Below are positions 1 to 10,500 of a stretch of DNA of 64,000 nucleotides, in pieces. Each line of letters starts with the position of its first letter. Within the stretch, counting starts at the first letter, position 1. The notes under the pieces are model-generated. The model was given only the letters and a program-made list of their open reading frames with translations. It had not been told where the DNA came from and made no database searches. Made by a program: the position numbers and the translations under genes. The DNA is from Odontocerum albicorne (lineage: Eukaryota; Arthropoda; Insecta; Trichoptera; Odontoceridae), in assembly GCA_949825065.1 (NCBI GenBank), contig OX463846.1, forward strand, positions 1,691,778 to 1,755,777, given 5' to 3'.

Positions 1-846
1 AATATAATGAAATGTCAAGTACAATGCCAAGATAAAATTCCACTTGACTGAGAGGGCCGGTGTGTTTTCGGAATGGCTCTTTTCCAAATAGGTTCCGTTA
101 CGTAAACACAACACAAACTGTGTTACAACGAGACGCGTCGCCGCCCAAACTGAATCACTCGAACAACCTAACTCCACGACTCGAGCAAAGATCGACAAGC
201 ATAAATTTGGGGGAATATTATCTAAAATGCCGGCGTTCGACATCTTGTTGGTAGCACAAGCATTTGCAGAGGACGGCGGGGCTCGCAGCCCCCCGTCCAC
301 TGTGGCCTGGTCCCAGTCAAGTGGCCTGCTTTACCTACGTATTGTGATCACACGTTCCGCCCCACCCGGGCCAGCTTCCTCGGAGTGCAAGCGACAAAAG
401 GTTCGGGTGGCAGAAGAGCTCAGGGTGCAGGCACCTGACACCCTTCATCAAAACTATAACTAATTGGGACACAAAACCAATACCAAATAAATATGTACAA
501 AATACACCGATAAATGGAAGCTATGTCGCAAGTCATTCCAACAGCGTCTTGGGGTTCTCCCAGCTAAAACCGGAGCGGCCAAAGTGTCCGTATGTGCTGG
601 TCCTCTGGTAGATGGGTGCCCTTAGGTTAAGTTCCCTGCAAATACATAGCTGCATTAGACTCTCATAATAAACAAAATATTACTTCCTATATGTATTGTT
701 TATTTCATCCAGTCCCCAATTGATCCCAAATAAAACACGTTCTCCTATGCATTGTTTTACCGCAATATTCGTTACGCAGCTTTTTACTATTTTACTCTAG
801 TTTTTTCAAAATATTAAAATATTTCACAACAAAATATAAATGCTTA
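1..846. other. non-coding stretch, GC-rich island
   Basis: No convincing gene is visible. Roughly 230-450 is clearly more GC-rich than its surroundings, but no reading frame there resembles a known protein. As the stretch lies 3' of Sam-S exon 8, I looked on the minus strand for the missing last Sam-S exon, whose conserved end should read like IYQRT and YGHFGR, and did not find it. The island could be part of an unrecognised transposon. Confidence 0.4.
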
Positions 847-989
847 TACTAAAGAAAATGGAGCATGGTCCCTGGGACATTTCACAAATTTGCCCCAATA
901 CAATCTTGTAATGACGTTCAGTAATTTTAATTATTTTATCAACAATGTAAGCCTCGATTCTAATAAATTGCAAGTTATTTAGGTAAATA

Positions 990-1920
990 CGAGGCATATC
1001 CAGAAACTAAGTGTACTGAATTTTTGTAGGTTACAATTGTTTTTATTTAAATAAAAAAATTACGTGGTTACCGTAGTACATATGTAAGCTATTTTTCGAG
1101 ATATAGTCGCCATTCCTCTCAATGCAGGTGGTGAAGCGGGGTATCAACTTTTTGATGCCTTCCTCGAAGTAGCTTCCCGCCAACTCCTCCGTCCACTTCT
1201 CCACCTCCTCCTTTACCTCCTCGTCGGTTGAAAACCTTTTTCCACCCATGTGCAGCTTCAAGGGGGTAAAGAGATAGTAATCTGAAGGTGCTAAGTCAGG
1301 GGAATGCGCGGGATGGTTCAGGACATCCCATATAAACGAGGCGAGCAGTTCCGTCTAGCATTGTTGTGCAGCAGGCAAACTTCCTTTGTCAGCATGCCTC
1401 TCCTCTTGTTCTGAATCGCCCTCCGCAATTTTTTTAGGGTCTCACAGTATCTTGCAGAGTTGATGGTCTCCCCTTGAGGCATATATTCAATTGAAATTAT
1501 GCCTTGACAGTCCCAAAACACGGATGCCATGATTTTCTTGGCAGAAATTGTGGTTTTAAAGTTTTTGGTGGAGGGTGAAGAGGTGTGACGCCACTGTTGA
1601 GACTGCCTTTTGGTTTCAGGCGTGTAGTGTGCAACCCAAGTTTCATCTCCAGTAACGATGGAGCGGAGAAATTCATCTCCATGGAGTTTGCAGCGCCTCA
1701 AAAACTCTTGCCCGGCCTCCACTTGATTCAACTTGGCGGGATATTGGATTGACATTTTTCACAAAACATGTTGTCGCGTCGACACTTCTCAACGTACTGA
1801 CCTCAAACCGGTCTCGTTACGGAGGGGAAGGGTCAGGCTACACAGAAGTGTCAACATGTCGAAAATAAAATCCATCCGGTCGTGAGAGCCTCAGTACACT
1901 TACTTTGTGGATACGCCTCG
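990..1920 (-). mobile_element. mariner element A, defective (internal deletion)
   Basis: Inverted repeats starting CGAGGCATATCC (990) and ending GGATACGCCTCG (1920) are flanked by TA. The minus strand encodes mariner transposase pieces. MSIQYPAK is fused directly to a segment from the middle of the protein that contains the first catalytic motif, GDETW, and then WDCQG and INSARYCE. The second catalytic Asp is lost (LLHNNAR instead of LLHDNAR), and the rest, ending near 1080, is frameshifted. The helix-turn-helix region is deleted. The related copy at 59649-60602 keeps that N-terminus but lost a different part. It is inserted in the MITE at 847-2587. Confidence 0.9.
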
Positions 1921-2129
1921 TACTTTACATAAAACTAACTATAATGACAAACTAATACCATCTTGTTACAAATAAGCAACAATATGTCAGTTTGTTAAAA
2001 TCAAATAATATTTGGCGAAGTTTGTCAAAAGTCACTACGTTAGTCTGCATTTGCTAGGGATGGGGTATACGATAATTGGATTTTCGATTTTTTTTGTACA
2101 TAAAATTAAATGTTCTTAATTAGTATTAA

Positions 2130-2365
2130 CACGTTCGCTGCTAAAGACGCCCATGGGCGTCAACACATTTTTTGTAGAGACGCTGATGACGTCCGTTGCG
2201 CGTCATTCGATTCTCTTTGTTTGTATGGTACCGAATATTTTAAGATTTTAAGGTTTCCGTAAGATTTTAAGGTTTCGAAAATACCGTAAGATTTTAAGGT
2301 TTCGAAAATATGATTTTTTTCAGTACCTCTACACTATTCTATAAATACATACCGCAGTCAACGTG
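2130..2365. repeat. TTAA-flanked MITE (piggyBac type), 236 bp
   Basis: TTAA at 2126-2129 and 2366-2369 flanks ends CACGTTCGCTGC and GCAGTCAACGTG, which are imperfect inverted repeats. Other copies of the host MITE lack this segment exactly at a TTAA. It contains short internal repeats of an AAGATTTTAAGGTTTCG unit. A degraded relative lies at about 24992-25172. Confidence 0.75.
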
Positions 2366-2587
2366 TTAATCCATAGTGGATCTTGGCCTATTTAAAGATA
2401 GATACAAATCATACAATACATTAGAAAGTCAGTATAATGAAAATCAGGAATCAAAACGTCAGTTTAGAGAAAAACAATTTTTCGATTTGTAAAAAAACTA
2501 TTCGATCTGTAAAAAACGATTTTACCCCATCCTTTTGAGAAATGACATTTCAAACGTCACAGGGACCATGCTACATTTTCTTGAGTA

Positions 2588-3022
2588 TAGTTTAAACTAT
2601 AATAACAGCACTACTAAATAATGACCGGAAATAGTCCTGCTTTCACCACCCACCCATCAGGATAGAGGGGGAACGTAATGTTGAAAGCGACAGCAAACAA
2701 AGTTGATGTTGATGAAGACAATTCATCCCCTGTTTAGTTTTCGGAAACATGCATTTTTTATTATTTATATACAATAAAGATGCAGAAAAGAATGTCATTT
2801 GCAAAAAGGATAAACCACTGTTTACTTATGGAATAGAGCTAAACGAAGATGGAAGACTATTTTAATCAAATAAAAATATTAACTTTTTATTTTTGGTGCA
2901 ACATTTATTTTTATTAACATTTTGTACGTAATTATTTTTTAGATATTCCGGCATCAATTGTTTTCATACATTTATTGTTTAGTACAATAAGTCCCTTCAA
3001 AAACGATAAGTTTTCACTGTAC
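2588..3022. other. intergenic or distal intron sequence, nothing recognised
   Basis: AT-rich sequence with no open frame of note, between the MITE and the Tigger-like element. It probably lies in the last intron of Sam-S, since the final exon must be further left. Confidence 0.4.
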
Positions 3023-4374
3023 AGTCAAACCTCGGGTCATGAACGCCTCTAGTCACGAACAAATCGGCTTATGTACAAATGAAGACTCGGTTTGCGTACA
3101 ATGCCCCGGCTCACGAATTAGTTGTAACGGCGCATTACGCAATTACGCATTAGTTGTTCTCAGATGGGCGCGTTGTGAACATTGTTTGTCGTTGCGTTCG
3201 TTGTTCTTGATTTAATTTTTTTGCTTTTAATATATACTAGGTTAGTCAAAAAGTTTTGAAAGCGGAAATGAAAATACATTTTTTTTTGGGGGAAATCACT
3301 TTTATTGCTCAGTATAGTCTCCCATAAGATCAATACACTTGGTCCAACGATCTTCCAACTTTGTTGTCCCATCACGGAAGTGACTTTCTGGAAGGCCTGC
3401 AAAATACTCCTCTACGACGGTTATAACCTCTTCGTTTGATGAAAAATGCTTTCCACGAAGGAATTTTTTGAAGTGTGAGAACAGCCAGAAGTCAGAGGGA
3501 GCCAAAGTGCCTGGTTCACACCACTCCTTAGCCTCTTGTTTTGATTCAGGATCATGGTGGTAGACCCAAGTCTCATCCATAGTGATGAATCGACGCAGAA
3601 AATCCTTTTTATCCTTTCGAAATTGCTCCAAATGTTGCTCAGAAAGTCGCATTCGAACGTGTTTTTGTTGCATTGTTAGCAAATGCGGCACCCATTGTGC
3701 ACACAGTTTTTTGAAACCCAAAACTTCAGCCAAAATATGCCATGTTGTTCCATGTGAGATGCCTATGGTGTCAGCTATCACACATCCACAGTCGATCGAT
3801 GATCTTCCAAAACCATATCCTGTATTTTCGCTATGATTTCTGGTGTTGATGCACTTTTTGGACGTCCTGAGCGTGGATCGTCTTCAACGCTTGTACGGCC
3901 ACGCTTAAACTCCAAAACCCATCGGTGAACGTTTGGAAATGAAGGAGAAGACTCCTTTAATACTTTCACCATCTTTGCATGGATCTCAGTAGCCGATAAA
4001 CCTTCCGAAACAAAGAATTTAATCACTGCACGATATTCGGATTTTTCCATTGTTAAAAAATACACTGACACGTCAACTTCAAATGGCTTGTAAACAAAGA
4101 ATGAATTGACAGATCGAAATGAAATTTTGAGTACGTTCTTATGAAAGATGAAATATTAAAATGGCGTAGAAATTTTGAATTTTTCTGCTCCATAGATGTC
4201 GCTTTCAAAACTTTTTGACTTACCTAGTATAATATACAGTATATATATAAAATATATTTTGCATTAAATTAACCCTCATTATGGCTCCCAAGAAAAATTG
4301 TTTCGGTTTGCGAACATTTCGGCTCGAGAACGGAATCAAAGAACGAATTAAGTTCATAACCCGAGGTACCACAG
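3023..4374 (+). mobile_element. Tigger/pogo-type MITE carrying a nested mariner
   Basis: The ends are CAGTCAAACCTCGGGT (3023) and, inverted, CTGTGGTACCTCGGGT (4374), each next to TA. They are followed by the 'ACGAAC...AATCGG' subterminal sequence typical of Tigger elements. Without the inserted mariner (3237-4227) the element is only about 360 bp. A start-like MAPKK at 4281 resembles the first codons of a pogo-family transposase but runs almost at once into the right terminal repeat, so the coding region is deleted. Its right end is 54 bp from the exon 8 boundary of Sam-S. Confidence 0.7.
3237..4227 (-). mobile_element. mariner element B, defective
   Basis: Terminal repeats CTAGGTTAGTCAAAAAGTTT and its inverse are flanked by TA. 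The minus strand carries transposase in two overlapping frames: the N-terminal DNA-binding part (MEKSEYRAVIKFF, then FKRGRTS and DPRSGRP, 4071-3778) and the catalytic part (3781-3302). A frameshift separates them near ADTIGISHG. The first catalytic motif MDETW is present. However, KEWCEPG is joined directly to LAPSDFWLF, a deletion of about 300 bp that removes the second catalytic motif (HxDNAP). It ends with the normal GDY C-terminus. It is non-autonomous. Confidence 0.92.
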
Positions 4375-4427
4375 TATCTTCTTTTGAAATATTCCACATC
4401 TCTTTTCTAGAAGTCAGCAATACTCAC

Positions 4428-4561
4428 TTGACAATCTTTCCAGGCCGCAGATCGAAGTTCTTCTTGACGATCTCCAAGAGCTCACCCTGTGTCTTGTGTG
4501 ATGTGCCATAGTCAAAAACTGTAATGGAGAGAGGCTCTGCTACGCCAATGGCGTATGCAAC
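4428..4561 (-). CDS. Sam-S: Sam-S exon 8
   Basis: The reading is [20 protein letters not shown] through DLRPGKIVK, part of the C-terminal domain that packs at the dimer interface in the family. The acceptor is TTGTTTCAG at 4562-4570 and the donor AA/GTGAGTA at 4427. It is 134 nt long and ends two bases into a codon. A Tigger-like MITE lies 54 bp downstream. Confidence 0.96.
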
Positions 4562-7500
4562 CTGAAACAAATATTACGGATTAACTATCACGGAAGGGGA
4601 GAAAACAGAAAGAAAATGCTGGACAATTTTGAAGGCGAAGTTATAATAATAATAAAGGACCATTTAGAGAGCGAACTCTCTGTAGGCGCATTCTAACTCA
4701 AGACGACTCGAACCTGCCATAATTGAGAAAATTAAAATACCATATTAGCCCGACCATAAGGCGAGGGTTTTATTTAAAAAGGCGACACGTAAATAGGGGG
4801 GGGGGGGTCGCCTTATATTCGAGTTTTATTTTTCATAATATAGATTGTCACATGGCAATAAACTCGCCAGGTAAAAAAAAAAAAAGTGAGGGAAATGTTT
4901 TCTTCTCCAAAAAGCAGATAAAAAAAATAGGTGTTGCCCTGGTCGGGCCAATACAGTATTACGCAATAAATATACAAAAGTTGAGTGTTAGATGAAGGTA
5001 GTGGCTGCCACTATCAGATATTCCCCGCATCTGCATATGTTCAGAAAAACATATTAGATATAGTGTATTATGTGTGTAGTGTTCTTATACCATCATAAAT
5101 TATCATGAGACCTCTCAAAAAGGGTTGTCTTCAAATACTTTCTAAAGCTGCACACGCCACCCATATCTCTAATACTAGGAGGTAGACCATTCTACGCCAT
5201 AGGACCAGTAACGGCAAAAGTTCATAATAGCCTCCCCTACTGGATCGATTTGTAGCAATCAATTTATTAGATGAAGAAAAAATCTACTCCTCTCCGAAGA
5301 AACATCTCCAAGACGCAGATTGGAACGATAACACATTGATCAAAAGTCCCGGGGCAAACCAACAGATGGCGCCTCTAATAACAAATCCATACCATTCTTA
5401 GTTAGTACCAACCTTTAGAAATTACGTGTCAAACTTTCATGACATTCCGACATTGAGTTACAATGGTTTTAGTGACGTTACTTTTGCTATTTTCAAAACA
5501 ATGGAAAAAAATCGAATTTCGTGTGTTGATAAAACATTGCTTTTTAACTCTTTGAACTCCAGATTTTTTTTTGTATGACATACCAACAACTCCAGGGTAT
5601 TTTTTTGAAATTTTACTATAAAATGATAGGTTTTAGAAATAATTTATTTAAAAAAAAATTAATAAGGTTTCATGCAATTTTTTTATTCAAACTATTAGAT
5701 AAATGTTTAAATGAGTTTATTTTGATAAAAAAAATAACAATTCAACATTATTTTTTAGTTTTATAATCTTTCAAAGTATGATATCTGAGGAAACAATCCC
5801 CTAAATGCATCCTAGGTTTTCCAGGACAGGTGTCGCAAAACTCATATGTTTCATGTCGTTTGCCCATTTTGCCTCTATTTGAGCAGACCACACAGTCCTT
5901 CTTCTTTCCCTTCTGCAAAACATGAAGTTTACCATCTAGTCGTACATCAAAAGTAGAAGTTGATGGCCTACTTCGCAGCTCCCGAAAGTCTCCTACCAAC
6001 TGATCAACTAAATTCTTGACAAATTTCAAATGAGTTAGTGGTTTTTCATTATTTTTCAATTTTATATTCTTGTAGAGGATGTATGCATTGATTGAGCAAA
6101 TTTCCATTCCCCAGAAAAAAAGTTTTCTCCACCATTTTAATGACTTCCTGAGAAAACAATATGTGGAAGCATACTGGTCGGCACGGTCTACTCCACCCAT
6201 AGATTTGGTGTAGTTTCGTACTACATTTGGTTTTTCTGTAACTAATTGAACACCTCCCTTCCCTGTTCTGGAAACAGACGACATGCCAGCAGAATCACCA
6301 GTACTCAGCATTGTAATTATTCTTTTATCCTTCCATGCCAAAAGCATTGTTTTTCTTTTTCTTACAGCCAAAACTTTTTTATTGCCAAACTTTGGTTTTT
6401 TTATGGTGATCGGAATGCCTTTTCTGTTGGTCTGTATCGTCCCAGTTAAATGACATTTCATCTTCAATAGTGCTTCAGCAAGTGGAAGACTTGTGTAGTA
6501 CCTGTCTGTAAACAAGTGGTATCCTTGTGCATGGGGTACCTTCTCCAAAATTTTTCTGAACAAGTAGATGGGTATTCTCGAACTCACAGGCAAATCTGGG
6601 CTTGGTAAATTCTCTGTAGTAATACTACCGTAATAGGGAAGAATACTGTACACATATGATGTTTCAGAATCCGCCAAAACGTAAATGCGTATTCCCCATT
6701 TAGTAGGCTTATTTGGATTGTAAGTGATGAAGCATATTCTTCCTTTGAATTTCACTACTGATTCGTCAACACAGATATTTTTGTTGGGTATGAAATAGTC
6801 AGCAAATTTTTTATTTATATATTCTAAAAAATTACTGACTTTCTGAATCCGTGTTCTTAAATCACTATGGCCAGTTTCTTGTGTATTCAAGTGTAACATC
6901 CAGAATATTTGATGAAATCGAGATCTCGTGAAAATATTTGCAAAGAATGGGACTCTGGAATTATCTCTAGTAGACCAATATTCTTGCATATTGGCAAGTG
7001 GCATTGTTCCCATATTTAAAATGACCCCAATGAATGCCCAAAATTCATCTTTTTGTACATCACGCCAATTTTGCCAAATAGAATTTGCAGTTAGAACTTT
7101 TGATTGAAGTTTGACTTTTGCATATGCATTTGTTTCCCGTATTATCTCCGTTACAATTTCTTCCGTGAAAAATAATTTGAAAAATTGACTTGGTTCTTTG
7201 ATTGTTAAAGGAACATTTGGTCCGACATTCTGAGCTCCGATGTCAAAATTTATAATGTCAGGAGAATCCACCGTATTGGATATATCAATCCATTCATCGT
7301 CTTGTGAATCTTGAGCGCTTGTAGTACTTGAAGAACTATCTGATGATAGAAGAGGACCAACTCTGCGTTTTTTATGACCAATGTACTCTGATTCATCACT
7401 AGAGGTCTGAATATTGATGTTACTATCACAACTTTCATCACTATATACATTTAAAATAAATTCGTCTTCACTTTCACTCAGTTGCGATTTTTCCATTATT

Positions 7501-10500
7501 TTAGAGGGTAAAAAAAAACTTGTGTAATCTCAACGGTGTAAAAGGGTGCGTACTGATTATTTTTCAACCGAAACACGTCTAAACAGTAGAACAGTTGTTG
7601 TGAAACTAATGTAACATGTTTATACCTGCTCCTGGGTGTCCCGAGATGTTTGTTTATGTAAACAATACAACCATAAAAAATGGCGACATATAGTCGCCTC
7701 TAGAGTTATTAAAATAATTACCATGGCGACTATATGTCGCCTCTGGAGTTATAAGGGTTAATGGGAAAAAATACCGTTCAAACTCAGCGATGGCTTGAAA
7801 AGTGTTATCCGGGCTCTGCTCTGTTACACCAGAAAACATAAAAGAAACTCTCAAAATCGTGATGGAAAATCGTAAAGTAAAGTTGCATGAGATAGCCGAC
7901 ATCCTTAAGATATCATTTGGTAGTGTTTACACTATTTTGCATGAACATTTGGCCAGGAAAAAGCTTTTTCGAAATGGGTGCTGCGTTTGCTCACAATGGA
8001 ACAGAAACAACAAAGCATCGATGATTCAGAGCGCTGTTTACGCAAAATAAACAGGAGCTTTTTCGTCGGTATGTGACAATGAATGAAACTTGGATCCACT
8101 TTACTCCGGAATCAAATCGGCAGTCAGCTGAGTGGAGAGCAGCCGGCGAAAGTCGTCCGAAGCAACCAAAAACTCAACAGCCAGCCGGTAAGGTTATGGC
8201 CTCCGTATTTTGGGATGCACGCATGGTATAATATTCATCGATCACCTTGAAAAGGGAAAACCATCAATAGCAAATATTACATAGCGTTTGAAGGCAGAAA
8301 TTGCAAAAAAACGGCCCCATATGAAGAAGAAAAAAGTTCTCTTTCATCAGGACAATGCACCGTGTCACAAGTCGATGGTAACGATGCCCAAATTGCATGA
8401 GTTGAACTTCGAATTGCTTCCGCACCCACCGTATTCTCCAGATTTAGCCTCCAGCGACTATTGGCTGTTCGCAGACCTCAAAAAGATGCTTCAGGGAAAG
8501 AGATTTGGCTCCAATGAAGAAGTGATTGCCGAAACTAATGCCTATTTTAAAACCAAAGATAAATCGTTCTACACGGCTGGCATAGAAAAGTTAGGAAAGC
8601 GTTGGAATGAATGTATCGCTCTTGAAGGTGACTATGTTGATGAATAAAGAATTTTGGCAAACAAATGTTGTTTTAGTAGTTAGTCCCGGGACTTATTGAT
8701 CGATGTGTTATAATTCAGAATATATATATGCGTATGGCATAGTCAGGCACTTTATAAATTCAAATTTAAATCCCTCAGCCATCTTTTGGCTTCGGTCGTC
8801 AGTTTGTTTATTGCTCTGTGGAACCTGTGTTTAGGGCATTGTCTTACAATATAATGTGGTGTAGGGTCTGAGCCACAGCATGCAGTAGGCCCCATCTGTG
8901 GCGATAAGCCAGAAAAAACCGTATAACCTATTTGTTTATGAAAAGAGAGACTTGTTTTGTTGTTGTTTCTTGGACCATATTTAGAATAAAATGAGTTGTA
9001 ATATGTATAGAAGCAGAAGATAAAAAACGTAGATACTTAACCAATTGCGAATGTGAAAATATATTCCCTTCAATATAAAAAAAGATAACTTGTGTAATAG
9101 TTACAAGGTGAGAACAATAAAATGACAGATTTAAAAGGTCAAGAAAAGGAAGGAGCGATTAGGTCTGATAGTGTGTGCACAATGCAATAATAAAGTCACG
9201 AGACAAGCGAGATATGGAGCAAGAACGTCTAAATCCAAGGTGACATATATATACAAACAACAAAAAATGTTGCATTTGAAAAAAGTTCAATTAAAAAATC
9301 AGTGTGAAAAAAAAAAAACAAATAAAAGTGTGATATTTGGTGACGTGAACACTGATAACCTCGTGTCAATGATTTGAGCGAGATGACCTAATTTTCCTCA
9401 AGTATTGAGATTTTATAACACAAAATGCATTCAATTGAACATTTTCTAATGTACGCACTGCACATGATCCAACGGTTTTACACTAAATGAGATTAGAATA
9501 TTCCATTTAAATTTCTGAAATTATATTGAGTAGAAGAGGAACTTGGTTTTATAGAAATAACTTTCTATAACACAAAGTTCTGGAAAAATCAAATACTGTT
9601 TCAGTACAACAGTCTAAACGTAGTAGTATGTAAAGTGAGACTATTTATTACAATTTTGTTAAATGGTTCAATTAAAAAAAGTCTTCTTCTTAAACTTTCT
9701 ATAGACTCAAGAGTCTGTTACTGAAGGAGTGTCCTCCTGTGATGCTGAGCTCCAGCTATCTCTCCATCGTTTCGGGGGTCTCCCTGGCGGACGCCATCCA
9801 TCCGGCACCCCATGCAGAGCTATGTATGGAATTCTTGTGGAATTCATTCTCTGTACATGTTGGTACTAGTATCGTCCCCATCTGACCACATCTTGGACCT
9901 CACAGACCTCTCGGATTGTGGTGTTCCTTACACGATCACGCAAAGTCTTCCCAGCAATAGCGCGCAGAGTTCTCATTTCCGTTGTCCTTAGTATACTTTT
10001 TGTCCTGACAGTGTCCGCCCTCGCTTCGATGCCATATGTAAGGATCTATAAGACCTGTGTGCGACCTATCCTCACATATGGCAAAAAAAATCAATCAACC
10101 TAATAGACTATTTCGAAATGAACTCGTGTTGAATTTTTAACAAGAATTAACTTTTTATTTCACTAATTAATTCCAACCACACGTGTTTCTACCCCCTATC
10201 CCGAGAATTTCTTCGAGCTAAAGGATCTCGGTATGTTATGATTTCAAACGCGATCGTACAGACACAAATGATGCTGAACACCCTGGTCCTCCAAATGAGG
10301 ATGTTACACCAGAAAACATAAAAAACTCTCAAAATCGTGATGGAAAATCGCAAAGTAAAGTTACATGAGATAGCCGACATCCTGAAGATATCATTTGGTA
10401 GTGTTTACACTATTTTGCATGAACATTTGGTCATGAAAAAACTTTTTTCGAAATGGGTGACGCGTTTGCTCACAATGTAACAGAAACAACAATGCATCGA

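Larger units (their letters stand above)
847..2587. repeat. TA-flanked MITE family copy 1, interrupted by two insertions
   Basis: The ends are inverted repeats beginning TACTAAAGAAAATG at 847 and closing TTTTCTTGAGTA at 2587, with TA on both sides. The same family recurs at 21305, 34715, 44640, 47572 and 49427, where uninterrupted copies are about 550-570 bp. This copy is 1.7 kb because a mariner (990-1920) and a TTAA MITE (2130-2365) landed inside it. Removing both restores the family sequence. It encodes nothing and is presumably mobilised by a TA-targeting Tc1/mariner-type transposase. Confidence 0.8.
5331..8708 (+). mobile_element. mariner element (irritans-like), disrupted by a piggyBac
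   Basis: The ends are ACACATTGATCAAAAGTCCC at 5331 and the inverse of ACACATCGATCAATAAGTCC at 8708, next to TA. The transposase starts [13 protein letters not shown], once one extra A in a run at about 5503 is allowed for, and is split at its TTTTTAATG codons by the piggyBac. It resumes as [14 protein letters not shown] deletion then joins this to [13 protein letters not shown] and the second DNA-binding helix set (7802-8050), followed by a frameshifted catalytic domain. The first catalytic Asp is Asn (MNETW). [10 protein letters not shown] and [10 protein letters not shown] are intact, and the protein ends GDYVDE at 8647. Two related deletion derivatives lie at 10240-10770 and 16470-16720. 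Confidence 0.93.

Noticed and set aside
1..4427. last coding exon of Sam-S
   Set aside because: No minus-strand segment encoding the conserved QRT...YGHFGR ending was found, so it must lie left of the window.
4281..4511. separate gene starting MAPKKNCFG
   Set aside because: It begins in a Tigger-type MITE and runs into the antisense of Sam-S exon 8.
4796..4808. G-quadruplex from the long G run
   Set aside because: A single homopolymer run within a degraded repeat; there is no set of separated G-tracts and no conserved context to support function.
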